Positions 1-5,372 of a DNA stretch of 7,187 nucleotides are shown here, piece after piece. A program made the position numbers and the translations under genes. Each line of letters starts with the position of its first letter. The first letter of the stretch is position 1. The stretch is from the NCBI GenBank assembly GCA_937901895.1, contig CALGTD010000090.1, forward strand, positions 1 through 7,187, in the 5' to 3' direction. The notes under the pieces were generated by a model, which saw only the letters and a program-made list of their open reading frames with translations, was not told the origin of the DNA and did no database searches. Source of the DNA: an uncultured Spartobacteria bacterium (GTDB lineage Bacteria > Verrucomicrobiota > Verrucomicrobiia > Chthoniobacterales > JAATET01).

Positions 1-54
1 ACGCCTTCTCAAGAGTTCAGCGCCCGTTCGGGGTAGCTGAGCTTGGCGTTAGGC
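1..54 (+). repeat. attC recombination site, 3' part (integron cassette boundary)
   Basis: This is the end of the attC site belonging to a cassette that lies left of the window. The sequence shows a canonical R' box GTTAGGC at 48-54, with the crossover point after G48, preceded by an L' arm GGGTAGCTGAGC at 31-42. Bases 28-48 are repeated exactly at 581-601, in the attC that follows the next gene. The R' box is the exact reverse complement of the R'' box GCCTAAC at 481-487, as expected for sites of one integron. The 5' half of this site lies outside the window. Confidence 0.8.
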
Positions 55-60
55 CCATAT

Positions 61-480
61 ATGAGTCCACTTGAAGCAGAGAAAATTATAAACGCTTATG
101 GGGAGGCTCTGGCTCGCGACGTTGGCGGCGGAATTGCACGGAAACTTTCTTGGCTTCCATGCTCTGCGTGTCGCGTCCGTTACGCCTTCTACGTATATTT
201 GGAAGAGCTTATCTTACAGGAGCAACTTCAGCAGGATGCGTCAAGTCAACTACAAGTAACCTACTTGGCTTTGAATCAATTCATTGCCGACGCCGATGCT
301 GATAAGATAAATGACATCTTCTCTCAAATGAGATCCGGAAGTCGCATATCAAAGGAAAACGAGTTAATATATTCGAAGTTTAGAATACACGCTTTTTCCG
401 TTGATGGGCTATTCGAGATCATCAGCTTCATTAACGAGTGTCACTCAAAGCGCGACAATCGAGACTGGATTATTCATTAG
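61..480 (+). CDS. Integron gene-cassette protein of unknown function, 139 aa
   Basis: The gene sits between two attC sites, with its ATG only 6 bases after the R' box of the left site and its TAG directly before the R'' box of the right site. That is the compact layout of an integron cassette. A TTG at 43 in the same frame would lie inside the attC site and is a less likely start. The product is soluble and probably mostly helical, with no signal peptide or membrane segment. It starts MSPLEAEKIINAYGEAL and contains a Ser-Trp-Leu-Pro-Cys-Ser segment around residues 30-36, followed by a helix rich in Tyr, Phe, Leu and Glu. Two cysteines lie three residues apart (Cys-Ser-Ala-Cys, about residues 34-37), but no second pair is visible to complete a metal site. 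The style resembles small hypothetical proteins of cassette arrays, but I cannot name a function. It has no obvious promoter or ribosome binding site of its own and may depend on upstream transcription. Confidence 0.75.
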   Translation: MSPLEAEKIINAYGEALARDVGGGIARKLSWLPCSACRVRYAFYVYLEELILQEQLQQDASSQLQVTYLALNQFIADADADKINDIFSQMRSGSRISKENELIYSKFRIHAFSVDGLFEIISFINECHSKRDNRDWIIH

Positions 481-607
481 GCCTAACAAGGCGCTGCAGC
501 TAACCCCTAGCCGCGACGTGCCGGTTTCCTACGACCGCTTTTCCTTTCCATTCACATCACTCCAGAGCTTGGTCGCCTGATCGGGGTAGCTGAGCTTGGC
601 GGAGAGC
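481..607 (+). repeat. attC recombination site, complete but with a non-canonical 3' box
   Basis: This 127-base site begins with a perfect R'' box GCCTAAC (481-487). The L'' arm at 493-507 pairs with the L' arm at 583-595 over 13 base pairs, leaving two unpaired bases, a G at 496 and an A at 502 or 503. Such extrahelical bases are a hallmark of folded attC sites. Further in, GCGAC (513-517) pairs with GTCGC (572-576), extending the hairpin. The stretch 581-601 is identical to 28-48 of the upstream attC. The last box reads GGAGAGC (601-607) instead of GTTRRRY, so identity with the upstream site stops exactly at the crossover base. The site is long, like the attC sites of sedentary chromosomal integrons. 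Confidence 0.8.
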
Positions 608-705
608 TACCGATTTCCGGTCAGTTCACAAACACCTGATTGGGATTCTGTTACGTTCGTGCCGAACGAATCGAACATGGCACAGAAATGAACAGAATGG
701 AAGTT

Positions 706-726
706 TTTTGTCATGCTTTTGTCATG
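706..726 (+). repeat. Two tandem copies of TTTTGTCATG, 11-base period
   Basis: TTTTGTCATG occurs at 706-715 and again at 717-726, separated by one base, so the units repeat every 11 bases, about one helical turn. Such phasing could place two protein copies on the same face of the DNA. With only two copies this may be chance, and no protein can be assigned. Confidence 0.4.
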
Positions 727-821
727 ATCTGCCGCGTTGCACCTCAACGTCTATCGTATCCGCAGCTGTGGACTTTACAGTGTGACAGCCCCCCAAATAG
801 ACTGTCTCCGGACTTTTTCTG

Positions 822-849
822 CTGACAGTTCCCATCCCCTCAATACACT
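822..849 (+). promoter_or_regulatory. Possible sigma70-type promoter for the gene at 864
   Basis: CTGACA (822-827) differs from the -35 consensus at one base. TACACT (844-849) matches four of six bases of the -10 consensus. The spacing is 16 bases. Transcription would start near 856, leaving a leader of only about 8 bases before the ATG at 864. The -35 element overlaps the right arm of an inverted repeat, ACTGTC (801-806) / GACAGT (824-829), which could be an operator. This is inferred from motif match only. Confidence 0.3.
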
Positions 850-863
850 GCCAGCCAAAAACA

Positions 864-1709
864 ATGAGTCCTGATCCCACATCATGGCAATTCCCCGTCT
901 TAGCAGCGGTAAGCGCACCCTTTCATATTCAAGGAATTCGAGAATTGTCAGCAGAGGAACAATCTAAAATAGATAGTTTTACTAAAGTGAGCGTTGACGC
1001 TCGCAACCGATTCAAACTTTTCACTATCCTTCAAAAGAACTACGACGATTGGACTAAATATATACAATCCCTGTTCACACAAGATGACGGTTTCAATGAG
1101 GATGAGATGGTAAACCTAGACCGCTTACAACTGAATTATCTATCTTCCGCCAAATCTCTCCTCGACCAATTTCGCCAGCATTGGATTCAAGTATATCGAA
1201 ATACTGATAAAGCCTCTGAATATGACGAATTTCTAAAGACACTGGAGAACAATTCTTGGGCTTTCGCTTTTTTCCAAGATTTGAGAAATTTCACTCAGCA
1301 TTGCGGGCTCCCAACAGGAAACTATTCACGCAATGTGAATATAAATTCCATAAATATCAGAATTGAAGCCGACTCTGCATGGCTCATGGCCCACTACGCC
1401 AGATGGGATAAATCAAAATTGTCAGCAGACCGTGGCAAACTCAATCTTTTGGAACTACTTCGAGAGTATCATCAATATTTACATCAATATCTTGGTAGTT
1501 TTCTTGCACACGAATTTGCCCCCGCCCTGCTAGAAGCTCACAATTTCTTTTCAGGACTTGCCCGAGAAGTTTACGACGTGCATCCTAAAGCTGCTTTCAA
1601 GATCATTACAAGCATTATTAGGAATGGTAATTCATTCAACTTTGAATTCAAAACACCACCTGCAAACCTACTTGGCTCAATCGGAATCACGATAACCAAC
1701 AATGGCTAA
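864..1709 (+). CDS. Helical protein with HEPN-like R-N-x3-H motif, cassette-borne, 281 aa
   Basis: The product is predicted to be soluble and largely alpha-helical, with no signal peptide or membrane segment. The key observation is LRNFTQHCGLP near residues 140-150. Arg141-Asn142 and His146 form an R-N-x-x-x-H motif, which matches the Rx4-6H signature of HEPN-superfamily RNases, where a polar residue usually follows the Arg. Long amphipathic helices flank it: about residues 83-110 before, and about residues 192-215 after, the latter rich in Leu, Tyr and His. HEPN proteins often act as toxin or anti-phage RNases, so a defence or toxin role is possible, but it is inferred from one motif. I see no antitoxin partner such as a MNT nucleotidyltransferase alongside. 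The start at 864 is the first ATG, with no clear ribosome binding site. The stop codon TAA (1707-1709) lies within an attC-like R'' box, so the gene is probably an integron cassette. It is AT-rich compared with the T4SS genes to the right. Confidence 0.75.
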   Translation: MSPDPTSWQFPVLAAVSAPFHIQGIRELSAEEQSKIDSFTKVSVDARNRFKLFTILQKNYDDWTKYIQSLFTQDDGFNEDEMVNLDRLQLNYLSSAKSLLDQFRQHWIQVYRNTDKASEYDEFLKTLENNSWAFAFFQDLRNFTQHCGLPTGNYSRNVNINSINIRIEADSAWLMAHYARWDKSKLSADRGKLNLLELLREYHQYLHQYLGSFLAHEFAPALLEAHNFFSGLAREVYDVHPKAAFKIITSIIRNGNSFNFEFKTPPANLLGSIGITITNNG

Positions 1710-1758
1710 CAAGGCACTTCGCCCAACGGTTTCCCGCGGGTAAACTTGAACGTTCGAC
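1704..1758 (+). repeat. Degenerate or short attC-like site after the HEPN-like gene
   Basis: GGCTAACAAGGC at 1704-1715 matches the first 12 bases of the attC at 481 in 11 positions, and it contains the stop codon of the upstream gene, as often happens in cassettes. A candidate closing R' box GTTCGAC lies at 1752-1758, one base off GTTRRRY. Between them an inner hairpin pairs GTTTCCC (1729-1735) with GGGTAAAC (1738-1745), leaving one A unpaired. At 55 bases it would be near the short end for attC sites. L-box pairing is weak, so the 3' half may be decayed or truncated by the neighbouring IS remnant. Confidence 0.45.
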
Positions 1759-1786
1759 AATTATATATATCATCACGAGCATCCGG

Positions 1787-2005
1787 TTATAAATCCCACA
1801 GAGTCAACTTGTTATAGTTTAATGGTTGCAAAGGATTGAAGTTGGATTCTGCAAGTAGTTCACGGATAGGAACTTTCTCAAATGGATGAACGCTTAAAAG
1901 CTGCGAAGTTCTGTGGAGAGTTCCGGGGAGATTGAGTTGCTTCTGAAGGATGGCGACCTGTAGCGCCCAGTGCTCATGACCGAAAAATCGCCTTTTGAGT
2001 AACAC
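1787..2005 (-). pseudogene. IS4-type transposase, C-terminal remnant
   Basis: The minus-strand frame encodes 72 residues that resemble the extreme C-terminus of IS4-family transposases. A helix (LHRTSQLLSVHPFEKVPI) is followed by a Leu-rich segment and the ending NKLTLWDL, close to the QLTLFDL-like endings of that family; this match is from memory of the family, not a search. The catalytic DDE domain is absent and would lie toward higher coordinates, where the frame runs into unrelated sequence. The element is therefore a truncated, inactive fragment. The predicted start at 2005 is unlikely to be real. I find no convincing terminal inverted repeat. The fragment shows that an insertion sequence once lay next to the cassette gene at 864. 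Confidence 0.6.
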
Positions 2006-2106
2006 CGACTTTCAAATTCCTCACATCCATTTTCCCTCGTAACTTCCTCATGAAAAAATTATACCGCAACCGATTCACTCAGTTAACCGGACACCCGTGA
2101 TATATC

Positions 2107-2589
2107 ATGAAAAATACTCCTCTGATTTTACTCGTCCTCACAGCAATATTTTTCATTTTCGTTTCGCACGCAAATTTATCTATAATGCAGTCGTGGCTTG
2201 CGTCGAAAAAGGCGATAGAGAGTCACACAATCTCCGAAGAAGAGTTCGCCGACCAGTTTGTGGGATCTTACCTCTCCACTCTTGCTCGCGGATGGTGGTA
2301 TTATGGTGGTGCGTTTCTATGCTTTATTTTAGCAACCGCGCTGGCTTTTCAAGATGCTCCGGGACCGTTGATACGTATCATTTTCGGAGCGTTTGCCCTG
2401 ATTATCTTTGCATTCGCAACATACTTCTATTTGATGGCCGACGAATTCATCGAATTTTTGTCCCGCCACGCCAGAGCGCAGTTGCTGTCTGCGATTTTAA
2501 CGGAAAGGCTATGCAATATCCTTCTTGGATTGCTCGGTGGTGGGATATGTTTCGAGATGTTCAGAATGCAAGTATTTAGAGAAAAGTAA
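2107..2589 (+). CDS. Small multi-pass inner-membrane protein of unknown function, 160 aa
   Basis: The sequence shows about four hydrophobic segments: residues 5-20 (signal-anchor-like), 65-81, 88-108 and 133-150. An acidic loop with Glu-Glu-Glu near residue 45 lies between the first two, and a charged stretch (Asp-Glu-Phe-Ile-Glu, 112-116) lies between the last two. The start at 2107 places a Lys and the hydrophobic stretch right at the N-terminus, which supports it; no ribosome binding site is visible. A second open frame of equal length (2097-2579) overlaps it, but its product lacks any protein-like pattern. I do not recognise the family. It stands alone between an IS remnant and the end of the oppositely oriented T4SS operon, so it could be cargo of the mobile element. 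Confidence 0.7.
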   Translation: MKNTPLILLVLTAIFFIFVSHANLSIMQSWLASKKAIESHTISEEEFADQFVGSYLSTLARGWWYYGGAFLCFILATALAFQDAPGPLIRIIFGAFALIIFAFATYFYLMADEFIEFLSRHARAQLLSAILTERLCNILLGLLGGGICFEMFRMQVFREK

Positions 2590-2605
2590 CTCTCGTAGAA
2601 ATAAG

Positions 2606-2629
2606 CAAAAGCATCGCTTTTCGCTTTTG
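2606..2629 (+). terminator. Weak hairpin downstream of the membrane protein gene
   Basis: CAAAAGC (2606-2612) can pair with GCTTTTG (2623-2629), 17 bases past the stop of the gene at 2107. An alternative smaller hairpin pairs AAAAGC (2607-2612) with GCTTTT (2616-2621). The stem is AU-rich and lacks a clean U-tract, so it is at best a weak terminator. The strong hairpin at 2723-2761 could serve instead. Confidence 0.25.
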
Positions 2630-2722
2630 TTCACTAAACGTGTAGAATCCAAGAACCCAACTCGATTCCAACCACCCAAACAACGGCGACACGACACTTG
2701 TTCCGCCCGTTTGTATTTCTCT

Positions 2723-2761
2723 AAAAAAACCCTGTCCGATTCGATTTCGGACAGGGTTTTT
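2723..2761 (-). terminator. Strong bidirectional Rho-independent terminator
   Basis: A perfect 15-base-pair stem forms between 2725-2739 (AAAAACCCTGTCCGA) and 2747-2761, with a 7-base loop. The GC-rich core CCCTGTCCG is flanked by A and T runs, so both transcripts end in U-rich tails. On the minus strand it lies 22 bases past the stop of the last T4SS-operon gene at 2784. On the plus strand it follows the membrane protein gene. It separates the two convergent transcription units. Confidence 0.92.
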
Positions 2762-2783
2762 CGTGAACGAAAGCGCGGCAGAT

Positions 2784-3143
2784 TTATCCGATTTTGATCT
2801 TTTGATTTCGGATGTAGTTCATGGCTTGGTTGACCATAGCCCGCTCTTGTGTCTCGGGTTTCATATTGGGGCTGATGGTGCTCATGATGCTTTTCCGTAG
2901 GTCAGCCTGTTCGGGTTTCTGGAGCCATTCCTTGACTCGCGCGGCGTAGGTCTGCCTTTGCTCCTGATCCTGCATCTTACGCAGGATGAACTTTCGTTCC
3001 AACTGCTCACGGGGCAGGTTCTTGACGAACTCCACCAGACCGGGTTCCTGCTTCATGAAGGCATTCAGCTTCGCGTCGATTTCGGGATTGATTTTGAACT
3101 CTTTGTTTTGTTGTGCCTTTTTATTAGGAGATGAGATAGCCAT
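2784..3143 (-). CDS. Small charged helical protein of unknown function, last gene of the T4SS operon, 119 aa
   Basis: The product is rich in Lys, Arg, Glu and Gln and looks almost entirely helical, with no signal peptide or membrane segment. It starts MAISSPNKKAQQNKEFK, continues with a helix of the form LPREQLERKFILRKM (about residues 43-57), and ends with the basic tail RNQKIKIG. The open frame extends upstream to 3452, but that part has a nonsense composition and overlaps the previous gene in another frame, so the ATG at 3143 is preferred. A 79-base gap separates it from the gene at 3223, the only sizeable gap in the operon, and no clear promoter is seen there. The strong terminator follows at once. 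Its position suggests a DNA-processing or accessory role in conjugation, but the function is unknown. Confidence 0.75.
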   Translation of the reverse strand: MAISSPNKKAQQNKEFKINPEIDAKLNAFMKQEPGLVEFVKNLPREQLERKFILRKMQDQEQRQTYAARVKEWLQKPEQADLRKSIMSTISPNMKPETQERAMVNQAMNYIRNQKIKIG

Positions 3144-3222
3144 ATTGTTATGGTGATGCGCACGATGTTTTAGCCGGGCTGCTCCGTAATCGCGCTGATT
3201 GACGGGTTTGCGGTTAAATGGG

Positions 3223-3495
3223 TTAAGACTTGGCTGTGTTGAACTCCGGGATGGTGTCGTCGTCCTCGTCATCAAGGACGCTGACGCGCACCCCGCCGAT
3301 CTGCTGCATGATCGACTTGAGAAAACGATGGGCGACTTTACGAGGATTGAGCCGGGACATTTCGGCGTTGACCATGACTTGGACGAGCTGGCTTGTGGGG
3401 ACACGGATTCCGGCCTTTTCGACGATTCCGGATGCCTCTTTGAAAGTGGCAAAGGTGCCTTCGTCGAGGGTGACAGTGATGGGTTTATTATTCAT
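3223..3495 (-). CDS. Small possible ribbon-helix-helix protein in the T4SS operon, 90 aa
   Basis: The N-terminal half reads as a strand (PITVTLDE, residues 5-12), a helix (about 14-28) and a second helix starting at Pro33-Thr-Ser (VPTSQLVQVMVNAEM). This order resembles the ribbon-helix-helix DNA-binding fold seen in relaxosome accessory proteins and plasmid regulators. The fold assignment is tentative because the first helix is longer than usual. The C-terminal tail is acidic (Asp-Asp-Glu-Asp-Asp-Asp, 75-80). Its ATG overlaps the end of the SSB-like gene by 8 bases (ATGAATAA, 3488-3495), so translation is probably coupled. It could regulate the operon or bind DNA at transfer; neither is shown. 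Confidence 0.7.
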   Translation of the reverse strand: MNNKPITVTLDEGTFATFKEASGIVEKAGIRVPTSQLVQVMVNAEMSRLNPRKVAHRFLKSIMQQIGGVRVSVLDDEDDDTIPEFNTAKS

Positions 3496-3826
3496 TGGTG
3501 GTTTCGGATGGTTGTGCTTGGGATTTTGGCGCGGTTATCTCACTGAGATTTTCCGCCCAGATTGAATAGAGTTCCCGGCTGGTGTCGGGATGCTTGTAGT
3601 AGGACAGCTTGCCGTCCACGACGAAGGCCGTGCCTTTGGTGAGACTGTTGACCAGGGCGGGAGCGAGGTCGCGCGAGGCTTTTACGGTGATTGGAATGGA
3701 TTCTGACTTCCCCTTTCGCATCGAGTTATGAATCGCGAACACGGAAGCAAAGGTCGCCGTGCCATTGTCGGATTTGATGATGCGAGGGTTGTCCGCAGAG
3801 CGGAGACTGAGCTTGATGAGGTTCAT
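3488..3826 (-). CDS. SSB-like single-stranded DNA-binding (OB-fold) protein, 112 aa
   Basis: The pattern follows the OB fold of SSB-type proteins: an N-terminal strand (NLIKLSLRSADNPRI), a gene-like DNGTATFASVFAIHN strand pair (about residues 20-34), a strand with ESIPITVKASRDLA in the place where SSBs have the F-x-x-V-x-A/W segment, and a K-G-T-x-x-V-V-D-G-K-L strand (64-74), the counterpart of the KG-x-x-V-x-V-E-G-x-L motif. It is short, and its C-terminus ends in TTNE rather than the acidic DDDIPF-like tip of housekeeping SSB. It may therefore not recruit the usual SSB partners. Plasmids and integrative elements often carry their own SSB to protect the transferred strand, which fits its place in this operon. 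Its ATG overlaps the lipoprotein stop as ATGA. Confidence 0.7.
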   Translation of the reverse strand: MNLIKLSLRSADNPRIIKSDNGTATFASVFAIHNSMRKGKSESIPITVKASRDLAPALVNSLTKGTAFVVDGKLSYYKHPDTSRELYSIWAENLSEITAPKSQAQPSETTNE

Positions 3827-4395
3827 GGCGTGGTTGTGGTTTCAAGGGTGGTGAAAATGTCGTCGGCCTCGATTGTGGCCGGCTCCGGTTCGGCGGGCGG
3901 CTCGGGAGATTCCGCGATCTGCTTTTTCAGGCGCTGGATCTCCTGCTCGAGCTCCGGCACCTTTCCGGCGTCCCGTCGCAGGGATTCGAGGCGAGCTTTC
4001 ATGGCTCGGTTCTGCTCCCGCAATGCCTCGGCATAGGCGCGTTGCTGTTCGTTCATCAGTTCGGCATCGGCGTGGACGTAGTAGGACGGCGATGGGTTGG
4101 AGTTCGCCACGGTCGGGCCGAGCAGGAGTGCATAGGGCTCGTCGGGCAGATAGTTCCAGTCCGGGGACTGCTCGCGGCGATAGACGGTATGGCGCTCGTG
4201 CATGGCGTCCGGGAAATCCGGGTCGGTGTAGGGGCCGACGGGATAGGCTTTGACCGTTTCCGGTTTTCGCACGGCGGGCTGTTTTCTTGGCGGGACGGTC
4301 GTGCCCGGAACGATGGCGACGGGCTCGGGGGCTTTGCTGCGCGTGACACAACCAGCGCACAGGCAAAGAACGAGGGCGGAAACGAGGGTTTTCAT
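3823..4395 (-). CDS. Outer-membrane-type lipoprotein with coiled coil, T4SS-associated, 190 aa
   Basis: The N-terminus MKTLVSALVLCLCAGC is a lipoprotein signal peptide with the lipidated Cys at position 16. The lipobox L-C-A-G-C is slightly unusual, with Cys at -3. A Pro-rich linker (about residues 23-56) is followed by a Tyr/Pro/Asp-rich segment, and residues 111-161 form a clear charged coiled coil. The tail is rich in Pro, Glu and Thr. It would sit in the periplasm anchored to the outer membrane. VirB7-type lipoproteins stabilise VirB9 in the outer-membrane core, and TrbH is the lipoprotein of Trb systems. This one is far longer than VirB7 and comes after VirB10, so the equivalence is only positional inference. 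The start at 4395 overlaps the VirB10 stop as ATGA. A longer open frame upstream (to 5481) is a shadow of VirB10. Confidence 0.8.
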   Translation of the reverse strand: MKTLVSALVLCLCAGCVTRSKAPEPVAIVPGTTVPPRKQPAVRKPETVKAYPVGPYTDPDFPDAMHERHTVYRREQSPDWNYLPDEPYALLLGPTVANSNPSPSYYVHADAELMNEQQRAYAEALREQNRAMKARLESLRRDAGKVPELEQEIQRLKKQIAESPEPPAEPEPATIEADDIFTTLETTTTP

Positions 4396-5372
4396 TTGGC
4401 GGGTTTGGTGGAGTTGGCGCCGGAAAGGCGGGCTTTTCCCAGGTCCACGGATTGAGTGACGTAGAGGTAAAAGAGCGTTCCGCCCGGAACGCGGACGTAG
4501 GAGGGTTCCTTTTCGAGACCATCCAAAAGGCGCTGCGCGTAGATTTGGCCTCCGGCCTGAATCCCGGCGGCGATGGCGTCCTGATACCCGCCGTTTTGGA
4601 TTTCGGTGGCTGCTCCGGTCAGCGGAGAAACCAGATTCGTCGTCTCGGGAAACGCCCCCGCCCCCGCCGAAATCATCGAGGCGAGGATCGCCTTGGCCTC
4701 GGCGAATTTGTCGGAAGCGATCATGTAGCCGCGCAGGCCGGCGGAGCCGTCGGTTTCGCCCCATGCGTCCGTGCCGTCCGGCGCGTAGTCGAGGACGGTG
4801 CCGGAAATCGGCAATTCCCGGCCGTCCTGAAAGACGACCATCCACTGTCGTTCCGAACCGATGCGCTCGCGGGCGGCGGACTTCTGCGCGGCGCCATGCA
4901 CTTCCGTTCCAGCGGGAATGACGAGCCGGCCGTCGTGCCAGACATCCTCGGTGACGAGTCCGATGATGGGCGTGTCGATGAGCGTGGAATCGACGGTGTT
5001 GACCAACTCGCACCGGAGCAGCCGGCCATAGGGCAGGAAGAATTCGCTGCGAGATTCCTCCTTGGTGGCGAAGATGGCCTGCGGGATCGGCGGCGGCGGT
5101 TTCGGCGTGGGTGTGGGCCGCGCGGCGGTGTCCACGGTCTTGGGCGGTTCCTTGGCCGGACGCGACGGCGGCGGCACCGGGATTTGTTCGGTGAACGTGT
5201 AGCCCTTGGCGACGGTGGCCTGCGCGGGAACGGGGGTATTCACCGGCTCCGGCGAACGTCCGCCCCGGCTCGAAAAAAGCACGGCCAGCACCAGCGCCCC
5301 GGCCAGCAGGAACAGGATCAGCCTGCCCGTGGGTTTCTGAAAAAGTTCGGTCCAGAGCGTGCGAAGGTTCAT
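4392..5372 (-). CDS. virB10: VirB10/TrbI-like T4SS channel protein, 326 aa
   Basis: This inner-membrane-anchored protein spans the periplasm and links the energy-providing inner complex to the outer-membrane pore. The layout is typical: a short cytoplasmic N-terminus, one membrane helix (residues 17-33), a Pro-rich periplasmic linker (64-97), then the conserved beta-barrel domain. The barrel starts at FFLPYGRLLRCELVNTVDS, followed by IIGLVTEDVW and LVIPAGTEVHG, which match the VirB10/TrbI pattern, and it closes with VRVPGGTLFYLYVTQSVDL near the C-terminus. A helical insertion (about 219-290) corresponds to the antenna that forms the outer-membrane pore. Length is a little under the usual range for the family. 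The start at 5372 is chosen because it overlaps the VirB9 stop as ATGA and gives a sensible N-terminus; an in-frame start at 5426 would overlap VirB9 by 58 bases. Confidence 0.88.
   Translation of the reverse strand: MNLRTLWTELFQKPTGRLILFLLAGALVLAVLFSSRGGRSPEPVNTPVPAQATVAKGYTFTEQIPVPPPSRPAKEPPKTVDTAARPTPTPKPPPPIPQAIFATKEESRSEFFLPYGRLLRCELVNTVDSTLIDTPIIGLVTEDVWHDGRLVIPAGTEVHGAAQKSAARERIGSERQWMVVFQDGRELPISGTVLDYAPDGTDAWGETDGSAGLRGYMIASDKFAEAKAILASMISAGAGAFPETTNLVSPLTGAATEIQNGGYQDAIAAGIQAGGQIYAQRLLDGLEKEPSYVRVPGGTLFYLYVTQSVDLGKARLSGANSTKPAK

Larger units (their letters stand above)
602..863. other. 262-base non-coding stretch between attC and the next cassette gene
   Basis: No convincing gene lies here; the one open frame (640-825) has an unlikely composition. 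The stretch holds an inverted pair GTTCG/CGAAC (655-667, 3-base centre), a short tandem repeat at 706-726, GACAG motifs in both orientations at 784-829 and a possible promoter just before the gene at 864. It is much longer than the usual few bases between an attC site and a cassette gene. It may therefore be a regulatory leader, or a remnant of non-integron DNA. Confidence 0.5.

Noticed and set aside
655..676. GTTCG/CGAAC motifs considered as a LexA (SOS) box
   Set aside because: The arms are in the wrong order and spacing for the CGAAC-N4-GTTCG or GAAC-N7-GTTC types, so no SOS control is claimed.
640..825. A 61-codon open frame between attC and the HEPN-like gene
   Set aside because: It has no start signal or neighbour logic, the composition is odd, and it overlaps repeats and the possible regulatory motifs.
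2050..2100. A 16-residue frame (MKKLYRNRF...) ending 6 bases before the membrane protein gene
   Set aside because: It could be a leader peptide, but it has no ribosome binding site, no regulatory codon run and no attenuator-like hairpin.
2097..2579. A 160-codon frame overlapping the membrane protein gene
   Set aside because: Its product is rich in Arg, Cys and Ser without hydrophobic or domain pattern. The other frame gives clear membrane helices.
3144..3452. N-terminal extension of the last operon gene up to 3452
   Set aside because: It overlaps the ribbon-helix-helix-like gene in another frame and has Ser/Arg-rich shadow composition. The ATG at 3143 gives a coherent helical protein.
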